58,808 nt of DNA from Prochlorococcus sp. AG-355-B23 (GCA_003280935.1 QCDJ01000008.1:1-58808), one strand, 5' to 3'. Shown: positions 38,589 through 48,330, counted from the stretch's first letter. The notes: generated by a model not told the origin, from the sequence alone. A program made the numbers and translations.

Positions 38589-41492
38589 TTATTTCAGAAC
38601 CTTTTTAAGATATTTTGCTGTATGACTTTTAGGATTTTTAGCTACATCCTCAGGAATACCTTCTGCAATGATTTCTCCTCCTTTATCCCCTCCATCAGGT
38701 CCTAAATCGATAATCCAATCTGAACATCTAATAACATCTAAATTATGTTCAATAACAATTACTGAATTACCTTTATCTACCAAACGTTGTATCACATCCA
38801 TTAATTTATGAACATCAAAAAAACTTAACCCTGTAGTAGGTTCATCAATTAAATATAAAGTTTTTCCAGTAGCCCTTTTTGACAATTCCGTGGCTAACTT
38901 AACTCTTTGAGCCTCTCCACCAGATAATGTAGGAGCTGGCTGGCCTAATTTGACATATCCTAATCCAACATCAACCAATGTAGATAATCTATCAGCAGCT
39001 TGAGGTATAGCAGAAAAAGTTTCTGCAGCTTGTTCAACAGTCATTTCTAAAACATCAGATATATTAAAACCCTTATATTTAACTTGAAGAGTTTCTCTAT
39101 TAAAACGTGCTCCTTTACATACTTCACATTGAACATACACATCAGGTAAAAAATTCATTTCAATAATATTGACTCCCTGGCCTTTACAAGCTTCGCATCT
39201 TCCTCCTTTCACATTAAAGCTAAATTGACCAGCCTGATAACCTCTTGCTTTTGCTTCTACTGTGGCAGTAAATATCTGCCTTATAGGGTCAAAAGCACCT
39301 GTATATGTAGCTGGATTTGATCTTGGAGTTCTTCCTATTGGAGATTGATCAATAACGATAACTTTATCAATTGCCTTTATACCCTTTAACTCTTTTACGC
39401 CTTGAGGAAAAGGAACTTTTAATCCTAGAGAATGACACAATGCAGGATGAAGTAATTCATTTATCAAAGTGCTCTTTCCACTTCCACTTACACCAGTTAC
39501 AGAAACTAACCTTCCTAAAGGAAATTCCACAGAAATATTTTTTAAATTATTTTTAGAGCAATTATTTAAAATTAAACTTTTTTTTACAGATGATCTACGT
39601 TCTTTTGGAGTAGGAATTGACTTCCTACCACTGAGATAAGCTCCAGTTAATGACCTTTCTGAATTTAAGACGTCTTGATAAGAGCCTTTAGCTATTATTT
39701 CCCCACCATAAACACCTGCCCCTGGACCAATATCTACTAAATAATCTGCGGATTTCATAGTATCTTCATCATGTTCAACAACAACTAAAGTATTTCCCAA
39801 ATCTCTTAAGCTTTTTAATGTCTCTAATAATCTGTCATTATCTCTCTGATGCAAACCAATACTTGGTTCATCTAAAACATATAAAACACCAGTCAGACCT
39901 GCACCTATTTGTGTAGCCAATCTAATACGCTGAGCCTCACCTCCAGACAAAGTCATAGCTGGTCTATCTAAAGTCAAATAATCTAAACCAACATTAATTA
40001 GAAACTTCAAACGTAAACGAATCTCTTTTAAAACCAATTCACCTATCTGCTTTTGTTTTTCTGATAAAGATATATTTTCCTTCTTTGTCTTGCTTAAACC
40101 CATGATGCGCTCTACGTGATTAAGGGTTTCAGAAACGCTTATAGAAGTTAAGTCAGTAATGTTGTATGGACCGAGTTTAACAGCTAAAGCCTCAGGTCTT
40201 AATCTTTTTCCAGAGCATGTCTTGCAGGGAACTAATTCTTGATACTTTTCTAATTTTTGTTTTACTGATTCTCCATTTGCTTCATTCAATTGCCTTTCTA
40301 ATATTGGCAAAATTCCCTCAAAAGGTCTTTCAAAACCACTTGAAGTTTTAAAACGACTATCAGCTTGAATTAATATTGGTTTATCTGATCCCAAAAGTAA
40401 AACTTTTTTTTGCAAATCACTTAAATCTTTCCAAGGAGTTTTTAATTCAAAACCATAAGCTTGTCCTACGGAATAAAGTAAAGAGAAGTAATAAGTATTA
40501 TCTTTTTCACTCCAAGGAGCTATTGCAGCATAAACAGGCAATGTTTTATCAGGTATAACTCTATCCGCAGTAAATTTTTTTAAATAACCAATCCCATGAC
40601 AATCTGGACACGCCCCATATGGGCTATTAAAAGAAAATAATCTAGGAGAAAGTTCTTCAACGATAGAGCCATGCACAGGACATGCATAATTTTCTGAGTA
40701 AAGTTTTTCTCTCTCTAAGTTGGAAGGTAAGTTTTCTCCTTTTTTTGGAACAACCTCTACTATTGCTAGGCCATCACCTCTTTTAAGACAAGTTTGCAGA
40801 GAATCATTCAATCTTTCTTGTATTCCATCTCTTGCAATTAATCTATCAACTACTACCTCAATATTATGAATTTGATTTTTATCTAATTCAATACTATCAG
40901 CAAGTTCTCTTACCTCACCATTTATCCTTACTCTAGCAAATCCTTCAGCAGCTAGTCCACTTATTAATTTTGTATGTGTTCCTTTTTTACCTCTTACAAC
41001 AGGAGCCAACAATTGGTACCTTGTTCCTTCTGGCAAGAGAAGAATTTGATCAACCATTTCATCAATTGTTTGCGGCGCAATTGGAATCCCGCAGTGGTGA
41101 CAATGCGGTTCGCCAGCACGACCAAACAATAATCTTAAATAATCTTGTATCTCTGTTACTGTTCCAACTGTTGAACGAGGATTATGACTTGTAGATTTTT
41201 GATCAATTGAAATAGCAGGTGATAAACCTTCAATATTATCAACATCTGGTTTATCTACTTGTCCCAAAAACTGCCTTGCGTATGCCGAAAGACTTTCAAC
41301 ATATCTTCTTTGACCTTCAGCAAAAATAGTATCAAAAGCAAGAGAACTTTTACCACTTCCACTCACGCCTGTAAAAACTATAAATTTGTTCCTAGGTAGA
41401 GAAAGATCAATATTTTTTAAATTATGCTGCCGAGCTCCTCTAATATTAATTGACTTATCTTCTCCAAAACTACTATCAACTTTATTAACCAT
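38589..41492 (-). CDS. uvrA: Excinuclease ABC subunit A
   Basis: The 967-residue DNA-damage sensor belongs to nucleotide excision repair and partners with UvrB. Two ABC ATPase halves are present. Walker A FTGVSGSGKSSLAFDTIFAE lies at about 40-59 and SVTGVSGSGKSTLINELL near 660. Signature LTLSGGEAQRIRLATQIG is near 505, with a second LSGGEAQRVKLATELSKR near 855. Zinc-binding sites are CHHCGIP near 132 and CEACKGQG...CEVCKG near 765-790. The length fits the family. It sits upstream of the sucrose gene on the same strand, separated by 199 bp. Confidence 0.97.
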   Translation of the reverse strand: MVNKVDSSFGEDKSINIRGARQHNLKNIDLSLPRNKFIVFTGVSGSGKSSLAFDTIFAEGQRRYVESLSAYARQFLGQVDKPDVDNIEGLSPAISIDQKSTSHNPRSTVGTVTEIQDYLRLLFGRAGEPHCHHCGIPIAPQTIDEMVDQILLLPEGTRYQLLAPVVRGKKGTHTKLISGLAAEGFARVRINGEVRELADSIELDKNQIHNIEVVVDRLIARDGIQERLNDSLQTCLKRGDGLAIVEVVPKKGENLPSNLEREKLYSENYACPVHGSIVEELSPRLFSFNSPYGACPDCHGIGYLKKFTADRVIPDKTLPVYAAIAPWSEKDNTYYFSLLYSVGQAYGFELKTPWKDLSDLQKKVLLLGSDKPILIQADSRFKTSSGFERPFEGILPILERQLNEANGESVKQKLEKYQELVPCKTCSGKRLRPEALAVKLGPYNITDLTSISVSETLNHVERIMGLSKTKKENISLSEKQKQIGELVLKEIRLRLKFLINVGLDYLTLDRPAMTLSGGEAQRIRLATQIGAGLTGVLYVLDEPSIGLHQRDNDRLLETLKSLRDLGNTLVVVEHDEDTMKSADYLVDIGPGAGVYGGEIIAKGSYQDVLNSERSLTGAYLSGRKSIPTPKERRSSVKKSLILNNCSKNNLKNISVEFPLGRLVSVTGVSGSGKSTLINELLHPALCHSLGLKVPFPQGVKELKGIKAIDKVIVIDQSPIGRTPRSNPATYTGAFDPIRQIFTATVEAKARGYQAGQFSFNVKGGRCEACKGQGVNIIEMNFLPDVYVQCEVCKGARFNRETLQVKYKGFNISDVLEMTVEQAAETFSAIPQAADRLSTLVDVGLGYVKLGQPAPTLSGGEAQRVKLATELSKRATGKTLYLIDEPTTGLSFFDVHKLMDVIQRLVDKGNSVIVIEHNLDVIRCSDWIIDLGPDGGDKGGEIIAEGIPEDVAKNPKSHTAKYLKKVLK

Positions 41493-41546
41493 GTTTAAAT
41501 CTAAATTATGATTTAAAAAAGTTATTATAGTAGAATTTTTTGTATA

Positions 41547-43226
41547 TTACGCAGCTGAGCGATCAATAAGTCTAGAAGCATAATCGTTTACTTCGGATGA
41601 ACCTCCACCTATAAGTTCTATTAGTTCATTTTTTCTTTGATTTTTTGTAGTTAGTTTTGCAATTGAAGTATAAGTTATTCCATTAACAACGTTTTTATTA
41701 ACTTTGAAATGAGCTGATCCCTTTGCCGCCAGGAATGGCTGATGTGTAATACATAAGACTTGTTGATTTTTAGAAATTTTTTTTATAAGCTCAACCAAAG
41801 AAAATAGAGATTTACCACTTAAACCACTATCAATTTCATCTAAAAAAAAAGTATTGGGTTGTTTAGAAATACTAGATTTAATAGCTAATAAAAACCTTGA
41901 CATTTCTCCGCCAGAAATGACATTTGATAATGGAGCAAGCTTCTGATCAGGATTAGCCGAAAACAAAAAATTTATATCGTCAATTCCATCACCAGAGGGC
42001 TTGCAAGCAGAAAATTGAATTGAAAAATTTGCATTTTCTAAACCTAGATTGCCTAAAATTGACATTACTGAATTTTGTAACTGCTTAGCAATTTTTTTTC
42101 TTTCAGTAGATTGAAAAACAAATAAAGAATTTAAATTGCTTTGTAAATTCTCAATTTGAGATTTAATACTGCAAATCTCATTATCTTGATCATTTTGTTG
42201 AAAATATGTCTTTAATTGATCGCGCTTTTCAATTAATTGAGTTAGATCCATTGAAAAAGTTCTCTCTAAGTTTTTTAAAAAGAATAATCTTTTTTGTATT
42301 TCTGGAAGATTAGATTCATGATTTTCTATTTCTTGCAAATATGACTTTAGATCAAAAATTAAATCTTCAACATCAGCATGAATATTTAATAACTTCTCTC
42401 TAAATTTTTGAATCTTTAAATCGAAATCGGCTGTTTTATTTAAAATCTTTAGTGATTGATTTATAAAAGAAGTTACTGACGGTTCATCATGACTAAAATT
42501 ATTTAAATTTTCTAATGATGATTTAATTGAATTATTAATTTCAAGATTATTTACAAGTTTATTTTCTAATAACTCTAGTTCTAAAATTTCTTCACTTGAA
42601 TTTAAATCAGCTTCTTCTAAACTCTTCAACATGTGTTTAATTGCCAAGTTTTTTTCTTCTTGATTCCTAGAAAATTCTATTTTTTCATTCAATAATCTTG
42701 TTAACTTATCACTTTCTCTCCATATACTTTTAATCCTTTCATTAGTATCTCTAAATTCTTGAGAACTTAAGTCATCAATAACTAGTCTTCTCTTATCTAG
42801 AGAATCAAAGATAACAGTGTCAGATTGACCTGCAAAATCTATTAAAAATCCTCCAAGTTTTTCTAATGATTGTCTACTAATTGGTAAATCATTAAGGCTA
42901 TATTTGGATAAGATCTTATTATTTTTTTTATAAGATTTTCTTTTAATTCGTAGTTCTGAAGAAGTTATTTCAAAACCATTACTAATTAACCAATTATTAA
43001 TTTGAAAAGAAGTAGAAAATATCGCCTCAATAACGCAAAAATCTTTTCCTGGACGTATTAAATGTTTTAGAGGTATATTAGTTCCACCAAATAGAGCATT
43101 TAGGGAATCCAAAATTAATGATTTTCCTGAACCTGAATCCCCAGTTATGATATTCAAACCTTTTTCGAAATTAATTTCTATAATTTCTATTAAGGCAATA
43201 TTTTGTATTTTTAATTGTATTAACAT
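41547..43226 (-). CDS. recN: DNA repair protein RecN
   Basis: The 559-residue SMC-like protein acts in double-strand-break repair. The N-terminal Walker A is GDSGSGKS at residues 29-36 after LKIQNIALIEIIEINFEKGL. A long coiled-coil region (about 165-365, Lys/Glu/Leu/Asn-rich) is followed by the signature VISGGEMSRFLLAIK near 435 and Walker B TFFLDEIDSGLSG near 460. The C-terminus has CITHQPFLAA. It lies 54 bp upstream of uvrA on the same strand, giving a small repair pair, and is divergent from the UbiB-like gene. Confidence 0.93.
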   Translation of the reverse strand: MLIQLKIQNIALIEIIEINFEKGLNIITGDSGSGKSLILDSLNALFGGTNIPLKHLIRPGKDFCVIEAIFSTSFQINNWLISNGFEITSSELRIKRKSYKKNNKILSKYSLNDLPISRQSLEKLGGFLIDFAGQSDTVIFDSLDKRRLVIDDLSSQEFRDTNERIKSIWRESDKLTRLLNEKIEFSRNQEEKNLAIKHMLKSLEEADLNSSEEILELELLENKLVNNLEINNSIKSSLENLNNFSHDEPSVTSFINQSLKILNKTADFDLKIQKFREKLLNIHADVEDLIFDLKSYLQEIENHESNLPEIQKRLFFLKNLERTFSMDLTQLIEKRDQLKTYFQQNDQDNEICSIKSQIENLQSNLNSLFVFQSTERKKIAKQLQNSVMSILGNLGLENANFSIQFSACKPSGDGIDDINFLFSANPDQKLAPLSNVISGGEMSRFLLAIKSSISKQPNTFFLDEIDSGLSGKSLFSLVELIKKISKNQQVLCITHQPFLAAKGSAHFKVNKNVVNGITYTSIAKLTTKNQRKNELIELIGGGSSEVNDYASRLIDRSAA

Positions 43227-43294
43227 GATAAATCTTCCATATAAAAAAATTAACTTCTTTTTTAAAAAAATAAAGGTTTTAAATATATAAAGTT

Positions 43295-45151
43295 ATGAAA
43301 GAAGACTTTACTGATTTTATTGAGGTATCTGGACTCTTAAATTATGATCCAGATACAATTTCTAAAATTTACAGAAAAAATCCTAAAAGACTTTTAAAAA
43401 GACTTTGGCAAACACTCCTACCTATTTTTGCTTACATCTTTTCCGTTGGATGGGATAAATTAACTGGAAGACTGAAAAATGAACAGCAAGCAAGATTTAG
43501 AGCAAGAGAATTAACAAATTTGTTAGTAGAACTTGGACCTGCATTTGTTAAAGCAGGACAAGCTTTATCAACAAGACCAGATATAATCCCAGGTATTCTT
43601 CTAGAAGAATTATCTGAACTGCAAGATCAGCTCCCTGGTTTTGATGGAGATAAAGCTATGGAATTAATAGAAGAAGATTTAGGTTGCAAAATAGATGAGA
43701 TTTTTTTAGAAATTGATAAAGAACCAATTTCTGCTGCTTCTTTAGGTCAAGTGCATAAAGCTAAATTAAAAAGTGAAGAGATCGTTGCAATAAAAGTACA
43801 ACGGCCAGGTTTAAGAGAGCAAATAACCTTAGATCTTTACATTGTAAGGAATATTGCTTATTGGCTAAAAAACAATATCGGATTGATAAGAAGTGATCTG
43901 GTTGCTTTGATTGATGAATTAGGTAAAAGAGTTTTTGAAGAGATGGATTATCTAAACGAAGCTGCAAATGCGGAAAAATTTAGAGATATGCATAAACATA
44001 ACAAGATGATTGCCGTACCAAAAATTTATCAAGAAATAACTTCAAGAAGAGTTTTAGCAATGGAATGGATAGACGGTACAAAATTAACAAATTTAGAGGA
44101 TGTAAAAAAACTAGGAATTAATCCTGATGAAATGATTGATATAGGGGTGCAATGCAGTTTAGAACAGCTTTTAGAACATGGTTTTTTTCATGCAGACCCA
44201 CATCCAGGTAATTTATTAGCCTTAGAAGATGGAAGATTATGTTATCTAGATTTTGGAATGATGAGCGAGGTTTCCAGAGAATCTAGATCAGGATTGATTC
44301 AAGCAGTAGTACATTTAGTAAATAAAAACTTCGATAAACTGTCTCAAGATTTCGTAAAATTGGGATTTTTATCAGAGGAAGTTAATCTAAAACCCATTGT
44401 TCCAGCGTTTCAAGATGTTTTCATTAACGCCGTTGAACAAGGAGTTTCTAAAATGGATTTTAAGAGCGTTACAGACGATATGTCTGGTGTTATGTATAAA
44501 TTCCCTTTCAAACTACCCCCATATTATGCACTTATAATTAGGTCATTACTTACATTAGAAGGAATAGCTTTAAGCGTAGATCCTAACTTCAAAATATTAG
44601 GCGCAGCTTATCCATATTTTGCAAGAAGATTGATGGAAGACCCTGATCCACAATTAAGAGAAAGCCTTAAAGAAATGCTTTTTGATAATAAAAAATTTAA
44701 ATGGGACCGTTTAGAAGATTTGCTTTCTAACGCTGCAAAGCAAACAAATCTTGATTTAGAAAAACTATTAGACGAAGTTATTAATCTTCTCTTTTCTCCA
44801 AATGGAGGATTTCTTAGAAATGAAATAGTTGAAGGTTTAACAAATCAGATAGATTTACTTAGTCTAAAAATATTGAAAAGTTTAAATACCTATCTTCCAC
44901 AATCAATTAAATTAAATACTATTAACGAAAATAATAACTTGAGCGACCTCATAATGTATGTAGAGCCATTAAGAAACTTTTTAGAGATTTTACAAAAAGT
45001 ACCGGGCTATTCAATTGATATTTTTATAAAAAGGGTTCCTAGACTTATAAATGAGCCTTATACAAAAGAAATGGGCATAAAAATAGCAAAAAAAGTAACT
45101 GAAAAAGGAGTAGTAAGACTTGTTAAGATTGCCGCTGGTGCAAATATCTAA
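43295..45151 (+). CDS. ABC1/UbiB-family atypical protein kinase
   Basis: The 618-residue protein has the UbiB/ADCK family invariant KAGQALSTRPDIIP near residue 88 and the alanine-rich nucleotide loop PISAASLGQVHKAKL near 145 with its lysine in VAIKVQRPGL. HADPHPGNLLAL near 301 and YLDFGMMSE near 318 complete the ATP site. Cyanobacterial and plastid members influence quinone, tocopherol or carotenoid metabolism. The region after residue 480 is helical and family-typical. Its stop is directly followed, with no gap, by the ATG of the DUF1400 gene. Confidence 0.92.
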   Translation: MKEDFTDFIEVSGLLNYDPDTISKIYRKNPKRLLKRLWQTLLPIFAYIFSVGWDKLTGRLKNEQQARFRARELTNLLVELGPAFVKAGQALSTRPDIIPGILLEELSELQDQLPGFDGDKAMELIEEDLGCKIDEIFLEIDKEPISAASLGQVHKAKLKSEEIVAIKVQRPGLREQITLDLYIVRNIAYWLKNNIGLIRSDLVALIDELGKRVFEEMDYLNEAANAEKFRDMHKHNKMIAVPKIYQEITSRRVLAMEWIDGTKLTNLEDVKKLGINPDEMIDIGVQCSLEQLLEHGFFHADPHPGNLLALEDGRLCYLDFGMMSEVSRESRSGLIQAVVHLVNKNFDKLSQDFVKLGFLSEEVNLKPIVPAFQDVFINAVEQGVSKMDFKSVTDDMSGVMYKFPFKLPPYYALIIRSLLTLEGIALSVDPNFKILGAAYPYFARRLMEDPDPQLRESLKEMLFDNKKFKWDRLEDLLSNAAKQTNLDLEKLLDEVINLLFSPNGGFLRNEIVEGLTNQIDLLSLKILKSLNTYLPQSIKLNTINENNNLSDLIMYVEPLRNFLEILQKVPGYSIDIFIKRVPRLINEPYTKEMGIKIAKKVTEKGVVRLVKIAAGANI

Positions 45152-45724
45152 ATGAAGTTTAGTAAATTTTTCATATTTAAAATATTTTTTATTTTAGTAA
45201 TTTCTCCATTAATTAATAATGTTCCAAAAGCTAATGCTGCTGAAGAAATTAAAATCACATACAGCATATTTTCTCGAACAATTAAAGTAAATTCCTTAAA
45301 AACTTTTGCTGAAGAAGGTAAATCCACAAGAAAATTAAAAAGAATTTTGAAAGCAACCGGGGCTCCCGATAAAGAAATTAGAACAGTTTTAAATAAAGAT
45401 TTTGAAATTCCTATTACTATTGCAAGCAAACTAGTATATTCTGAAATAGGAAATGTTTTTTTAACAAGACTTTCATCTATTATTCACCCACCCAGAGCAA
45501 CTGATGATCGAACGGGCATGTTAGCCCTTAGAGCAAGCGTGATTCAAGGAATTAACACTGGTAATGGAAAAATAAATTTAATAAAATTTTTTGAAGAGTA
45601 TCCAACTAAAGCTGTAATTTTAGATGTCAGCGCTTTGAGCAAAGTTATGAATAAAGTAGAATCGATTTCAGAATTATTAACCTTTTTCACTAACTCTCCT
45701 CTAGAAAAAATTAAAACAAATTAA
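45152..45724 (+). CDS. DUF1400 domain protein, secreted or lipid-facing
   Basis: The 190-residue product begins with a signal-peptide-like stretch (MKFSKFFIFKIFFILVIS, cleavage probably near ANAAEE at residue 30). The mature part has YSIFSRTIKVNSLKTFAEEG, VYSEIGNVFLTRLSSIIHPP and LALRASVIQGI, the DUF1400 pattern of cyanobacteria, often found at the N-terminus of predicted alpha/beta hydrolases. No hydrolase domain follows here, so this is DUF1400 alone. It starts immediately after the UbiB-like stop and ends 6 bp before thrC. Confidence 0.8.
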   Translation: MKFSKFFIFKIFFILVISPLINNVPKANAAEEIKITYSIFSRTIKVNSLKTFAEEGKSTRKLKRILKATGAPDKEIRTVLNKDFEIPITIASKLVYSEIGNVFLTRLSSIIHPPRATDDRTGMLALRASVIQGINTGNGKINLIKFFEEYPTKAVILDVSALSKVMNKVESISELLTFFTNSPLEKIKTN

Positions 45725-45730
45725 ACAACC

Positions 45731-46834
45731 ATGGCATTATTAAATAAAATCAAAAATAAACTGCGTATTAATTACAAAAAAAAAAGATGGCCAGGTCTAA
45801 TAGAAGCTTATAAACAATATCTCCCAGTAACAAAAAAAACTCCTATTATTTCCCTCAATGAAGGAAATACACCACTAATTCTAAGCGAGTCGATTAGCAG
45901 TTTAATTGGAAATGGAACAAAAGTTTTTTTAAAATATGATGGCCTAAATCCAACAGGATCTTTCAAAGATCGTGGGATGACTATGGCAATTAGCAAAGCA
46001 AAAGAAGAAGGCAGTGAAGCGGTAATTTGTGCAAGTACCGGAAACACCTCTGCTGCTGCCGCTGCATATGCTTCTAGAGGAGGATTAAAACCTTATGTTT
46101 TAATACCAGAAGGATTTGTTGCACAAGGAAAGCTTGCGCAAGCTTTAATGTATGGCGCCGAGATAATATCTATTAATGGAAACTTTGATAAAGCTCTAGA
46201 AATTGTTAGAGATTTATCCTCAGAGCATCCTATAGAACTTGTTAATTCTGTTAATCCATATCGAATACAAGGACAAAAGACGGCAGCTTTTGAAATAGTT
46301 GATGACTTAGGTATTGCTCCTGATTGGCTTTGTATTCCTATGGGTAATGCAGGAAATATAACTGCTTATTGGATGGGATTTAAAGAATATTCAAAAATAA
46401 AAAGAAATTTAAAATTACCAATAATGATGGGTTTTCAGTCCGAAGGCTCTGCTCCATTAGTAAAAAATATAATAGTTAAGGATCCAGAAACAATTGCAAC
46501 TGCAATAAGAATTGGAAATCCTGTAAATAGAGAAAAAGCAAAAGAAGTAAGGAAACAGAGTAAAGGAGACTTTCAATCAGTTACAGATAAAGAAATAATC
46601 AATGCTTATAAAATTCTTGCCAAAGAGGGAGTATTTTGTGAACCTGCCAGTGCAGCATCAGTTGCTGGACTGATTAAAAATAAAAATAGAATTCAAAAAG
46701 AATCGACTATTGTTTGTGTTCTGACTGGAAATGGATTGAAAGATCCTGATTGCGCTATAAAAAACAACGATGCTATTTTTAGGAAAAATATTGAACCTTC
46801 ATTAAAAAATATAACTAAGATCTTGGGATATTAA
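45731..46834 (+). CDS. thrC: Threonine synthase
   Basis: The 367-residue PLP enzyme converts phosphohomoserine to threonine. The PLP lysine lies in [13 protein letters not shown] (Lys79). NEGNTPLI at residues 43-50, [18 protein letters not shown] near 100 and the glycine-rich phosphate loop [14 protein letters not shown] near 203 are fold-type II features. It matches the short bacterial/cyanobacterial class. Followed by the 337-bp gene-free segment before dnaN. Confidence 0.95.
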   Translation: MALLNKIKNKLRINYKKKRWPGLIEAYKQYLPVTKKTPIISLNEGNTPLILSESISSLIGNGTKVFLKYDGLNPTGSFKDRGMTMAISKAKEEGSEAVICASTGNTSAAAAAYASRGGLKPYVLIPEGFVAQGKLAQALMYGAEIISINGNFDKALEIVRDLSSEHPIELVNSVNPYRIQGQKTAAFEIVDDLGIAPDWLCIPMGNAGNITAYWMGFKEYSKIKRNLKLPIMMGFQSEGSAPLVKNIIVKDPETIATAIRIGNPVNREKAKEVRKQSKGDFQSVTDKEIINAYKILAKEGVFCEPASAASVAGLIKNKNRIQKESTIVCVLTGNGLKDPDCAIKNNDAIFRKNIEPSLKNITKILGY

Positions 46835-46854
46835 AATCCAAAAAAAATAGTGTC

Positions 46855-46863
46855 TGTGGAAAT
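46855..46863 (-). promoter_or_regulatory. DnaA-box-like 9-mer
   Basis: The minus strand reads ATTTCCACA, one mismatch from the TTTTCCACA form used in cyanobacteria. It lies 21 bp after the thrC stop within the putative origin. Confidence 0.4.
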
Positions 46864-46882
46864 CAATTAAAAATAGATCTCA

Positions 46883-46905
46883 CTTGTTGAAAAGTACTTA
46901 ACAAG
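46883..46905 (+). repeat. Inverted repeat CTTGTT/AACAAG
   Basis: Six-bp arms at 46883-46888 and 46900-46905 flank an 11-nt centre that itself contains the palindrome AAGTACTT (46892-46899). The left arm continues into TTGTTGAA, the motif also seen in the 13-bp repeat just downstream. Confidence 0.6.
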
Positions 46906-46911
46906 AAATTC

Positions 46912-46966
46912 TATTTGTTGAATAAATTTAAAATTTTCGAAAAAAGTAAAAAATATTCAACAAATA
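46912..46966 (+). repeat. Perfect 13-bp inverted repeat TATTTGTTGAATA / TATTCAACAAATA
   Basis: The arms are 46912-46924 and 46954-46966 with a 29-nt AT-rich spacer. The centre of each arm, TTGTTGAA, also appears at 46885-46892, giving three copies within about 80 bp, in mixed orientation. This looks like a protein-binding iteron cluster rather than a terminator, because the spacer is too long and T-runs are not specific to one end. Confidence 0.6.
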
Positions 46967-47027
46967 AAAAATTTTTTACACATATTCTTTTCTCCGTAAA
47001 CTAAATAAACAAGCTGTTTTAATGAAG

Positions 47028-47045
47028 AATTCCACAGTTCCCACA
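47028..47045 (+). promoter_or_regulatory. Two abutting degenerate DnaA-box-like 9-mers
   Basis: AATTCCACA (47028-47036) and GTTCCCACA (47037-47045) follow each other head to tail without spacing. Each differs from TTTTCCACA at two positions. Weak tandem DnaA boxes are common in origins; binding is not established here. Confidence 0.35.
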
Positions 47046-47116
47046 AAAACTACTACTACTAAATTTTTTATTTTATTATTATTTTTATATTAGAAAAAGA
47101 GTGAAAAATAAATTTA

Positions 47117-47145
47117 TTGAATTTAATTTACGAAAAAAGTATATT
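47117..47145 (+). promoter_or_regulatory. Candidate sigma-70-type promoter of dnaN
   Basis: TTGAAT (47117-47122) and TATATT (47140-47145) are separated by 17 nt, the optimal spacing. The implied transcription start near 47152 leaves a leader of about 20 nt before the dnaN ATG at 47172. In such an AT-rich region hexamers of this quality arise by chance, so this is tentative. Confidence 0.4.
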
Positions 47146-47171
47146 GTATTTGTAAAAAGTTCCAAATTCTG

Positions 47172-48329
47172 ATGGAAATTATTTGTAATCAAAATGAATT
47201 AAATAATGCTATACAACTAGTAAGCAAGGCAGTTGCTTCAAGGCCAACGCATCCAATTCTTGCAAACATACTTTTAACAGCTGACGAAGGAACTAATAAA
47301 ATTAGCTTCACAGGATTTGACTTGAATTTAGGAATTCAAACTTCTTTTGATGGAACTGTCAAAAATAGTGGAGCTATTACAATACCTTCAAAACTTTTAT
47401 CTGAAATAGTAAACAAACTACCTAATGAAACTCCTGTTTCTCTAGAAGTAGACGAGAATTCAGATAATATTCTAATAAAAAGTGATAGAGGTTCTTTTAA
47501 TCTAAAAGGGATCCCCTCTGATGAATATCCTAATTTGCCATTTGTTGAAAGCGGTACTTCTTTGAATATTGATCCTAGTTCTTTTTTAAAAGCTTTAAAA
47601 TCTACCATTTTTGCCAGTAGTAATGATGATTCAAAGCAACTACTAACAGGTGTCAATTTTACTTTCAAACCAAATTATTTAGAGTCTGCTTCTACAGATG
47701 GTCATAGATTGGCTGTTGCCTTAATTGGTAATGAAGAACATATTAAAAATAAAGAAAACTTATCTTCAAATGTTGATGATTTATCGGTAACTATCCCAAC
47801 TAGATCATTGAGAGAAATTGAAAAACTAGTATCTTTGAGAACCTCAGAAAATTCAATTAAGCTTTTCTATGACAAAGGTCAAGTAGTATTTATATCTTCT
47901 AATCAAATAATTACTACAAGAACTTTAGAAGGTACTTATCCTAATTATTCACAATTAATTCCTGATTCTTTTTCTAAAATTCTAAATTTTAATACAAAAA
48001 AATTAATTGATTCATTAGAAAGAATTGCTGTTTTGGCTGATCAGCAAAGTAGTGTTGTAAAAATTAAATTAGATGATACAGATTTAGCTTTAATCAGTGC
48101 AGATGCTCAAGATATTGGAAATGCAAATGAATCAATACCTGTTTCTTATTCTGGAGAAAATTTTGATATTGCATTTAACGTAAGATATTTATTAGAAGGT
48201 TTAAAAGTTATTGCTTCTGAAAATGTACTTTTAAAGTGTAATATTGCAACTACTCCAGCGGTTTTTGTGCCAGAAGATAATCTTAATTCTTTTACTTATT
48301 TAGTTATGCCTGTGCAGGTTCGTTCTTAA
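47172..48329 (+). CDS. dnaN: DNA polymerase III beta subunit (sliding clamp)
   Basis: The 385-residue protein forms the ring that tethers DNA polymerase. The three clamp domains are visible: domain 1 starts MEIICNQNELNNAIQLVSKAV and contains RPTHPILANILL, domain 2 holds LLTGVNFTF and ASTDGHRLAVA, and domain 3 ends with FVPEDNLNSFTYLVMPVQVR, the family C-terminal peptide-binding MPVR-type end. No dnaA is adjacent, as is normal in cyanobacteria where dnaA and dnaN are separated. One base separates it from the next gene. Confidence 0.97.
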   Translation: MEIICNQNELNNAIQLVSKAVASRPTHPILANILLTADEGTNKISFTGFDLNLGIQTSFDGTVKNSGAITIPSKLLSEIVNKLPNETPVSLEVDENSDNILIKSDRGSFNLKGIPSDEYPNLPFVESGTSLNIDPSSFLKALKSTIFASSNDDSKQLLTGVNFTFKPNYLESASTDGHRLAVALIGNEEHIKNKENLSSNVDDLSVTIPTRSLREIEKLVSLRTSENSIKLFYDKGQVVFISSNQIITTRTLEGTYPNYSQLIPDSFSKILNFNTKKLIDSLERIAVLADQQSSVVKIKLDDTDLALISADAQDIGNANESIPVSYSGENFDIAFNVRYLLEGLKVIASENVLLKCNIATTPAVFVPEDNLNSFTYLVMPVQVRS

Positions 48330-48330
48330 T

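Larger units (their letters stand above)
46835..47171 (+). other. Probable replication-origin region (gene-free, AT-rich) between thrC and dnaN
   Basis: This is the longest stretch without a gene in the window. It contains three inverted or direct copies of a TTGTTGAA-type motif, a 13-bp perfect inverted repeat, a CTTGTT/AACAAG stem around the palindrome AAGTACTT, a DnaA-box-like TGTGGAAAT, and two adjacent degenerate DnaA-box-like 9-mers. It is extremely AT-rich with long A and T runs. Many bacteria keep oriC next to dnaN, and Prochlorococcus numbering begins there. Base skew appears to change sign across it. The exact origin is inferred, not shown. Confidence 0.6.

Noticed and set aside
38589..41492. 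Several open frames on the strand opposite uvrA, dnaK and valS
   Set aside because: They are shadows of strongly conserved genes and have no recognisable domains.
47022..47093. 23-codon ORF in the origin segment, Thr-rich then hydrophobic
   Set aside because: Too short, no ribosome site, and expected by chance in a region of T and A runs; it overlaps the DnaA-box-like 9-mers.
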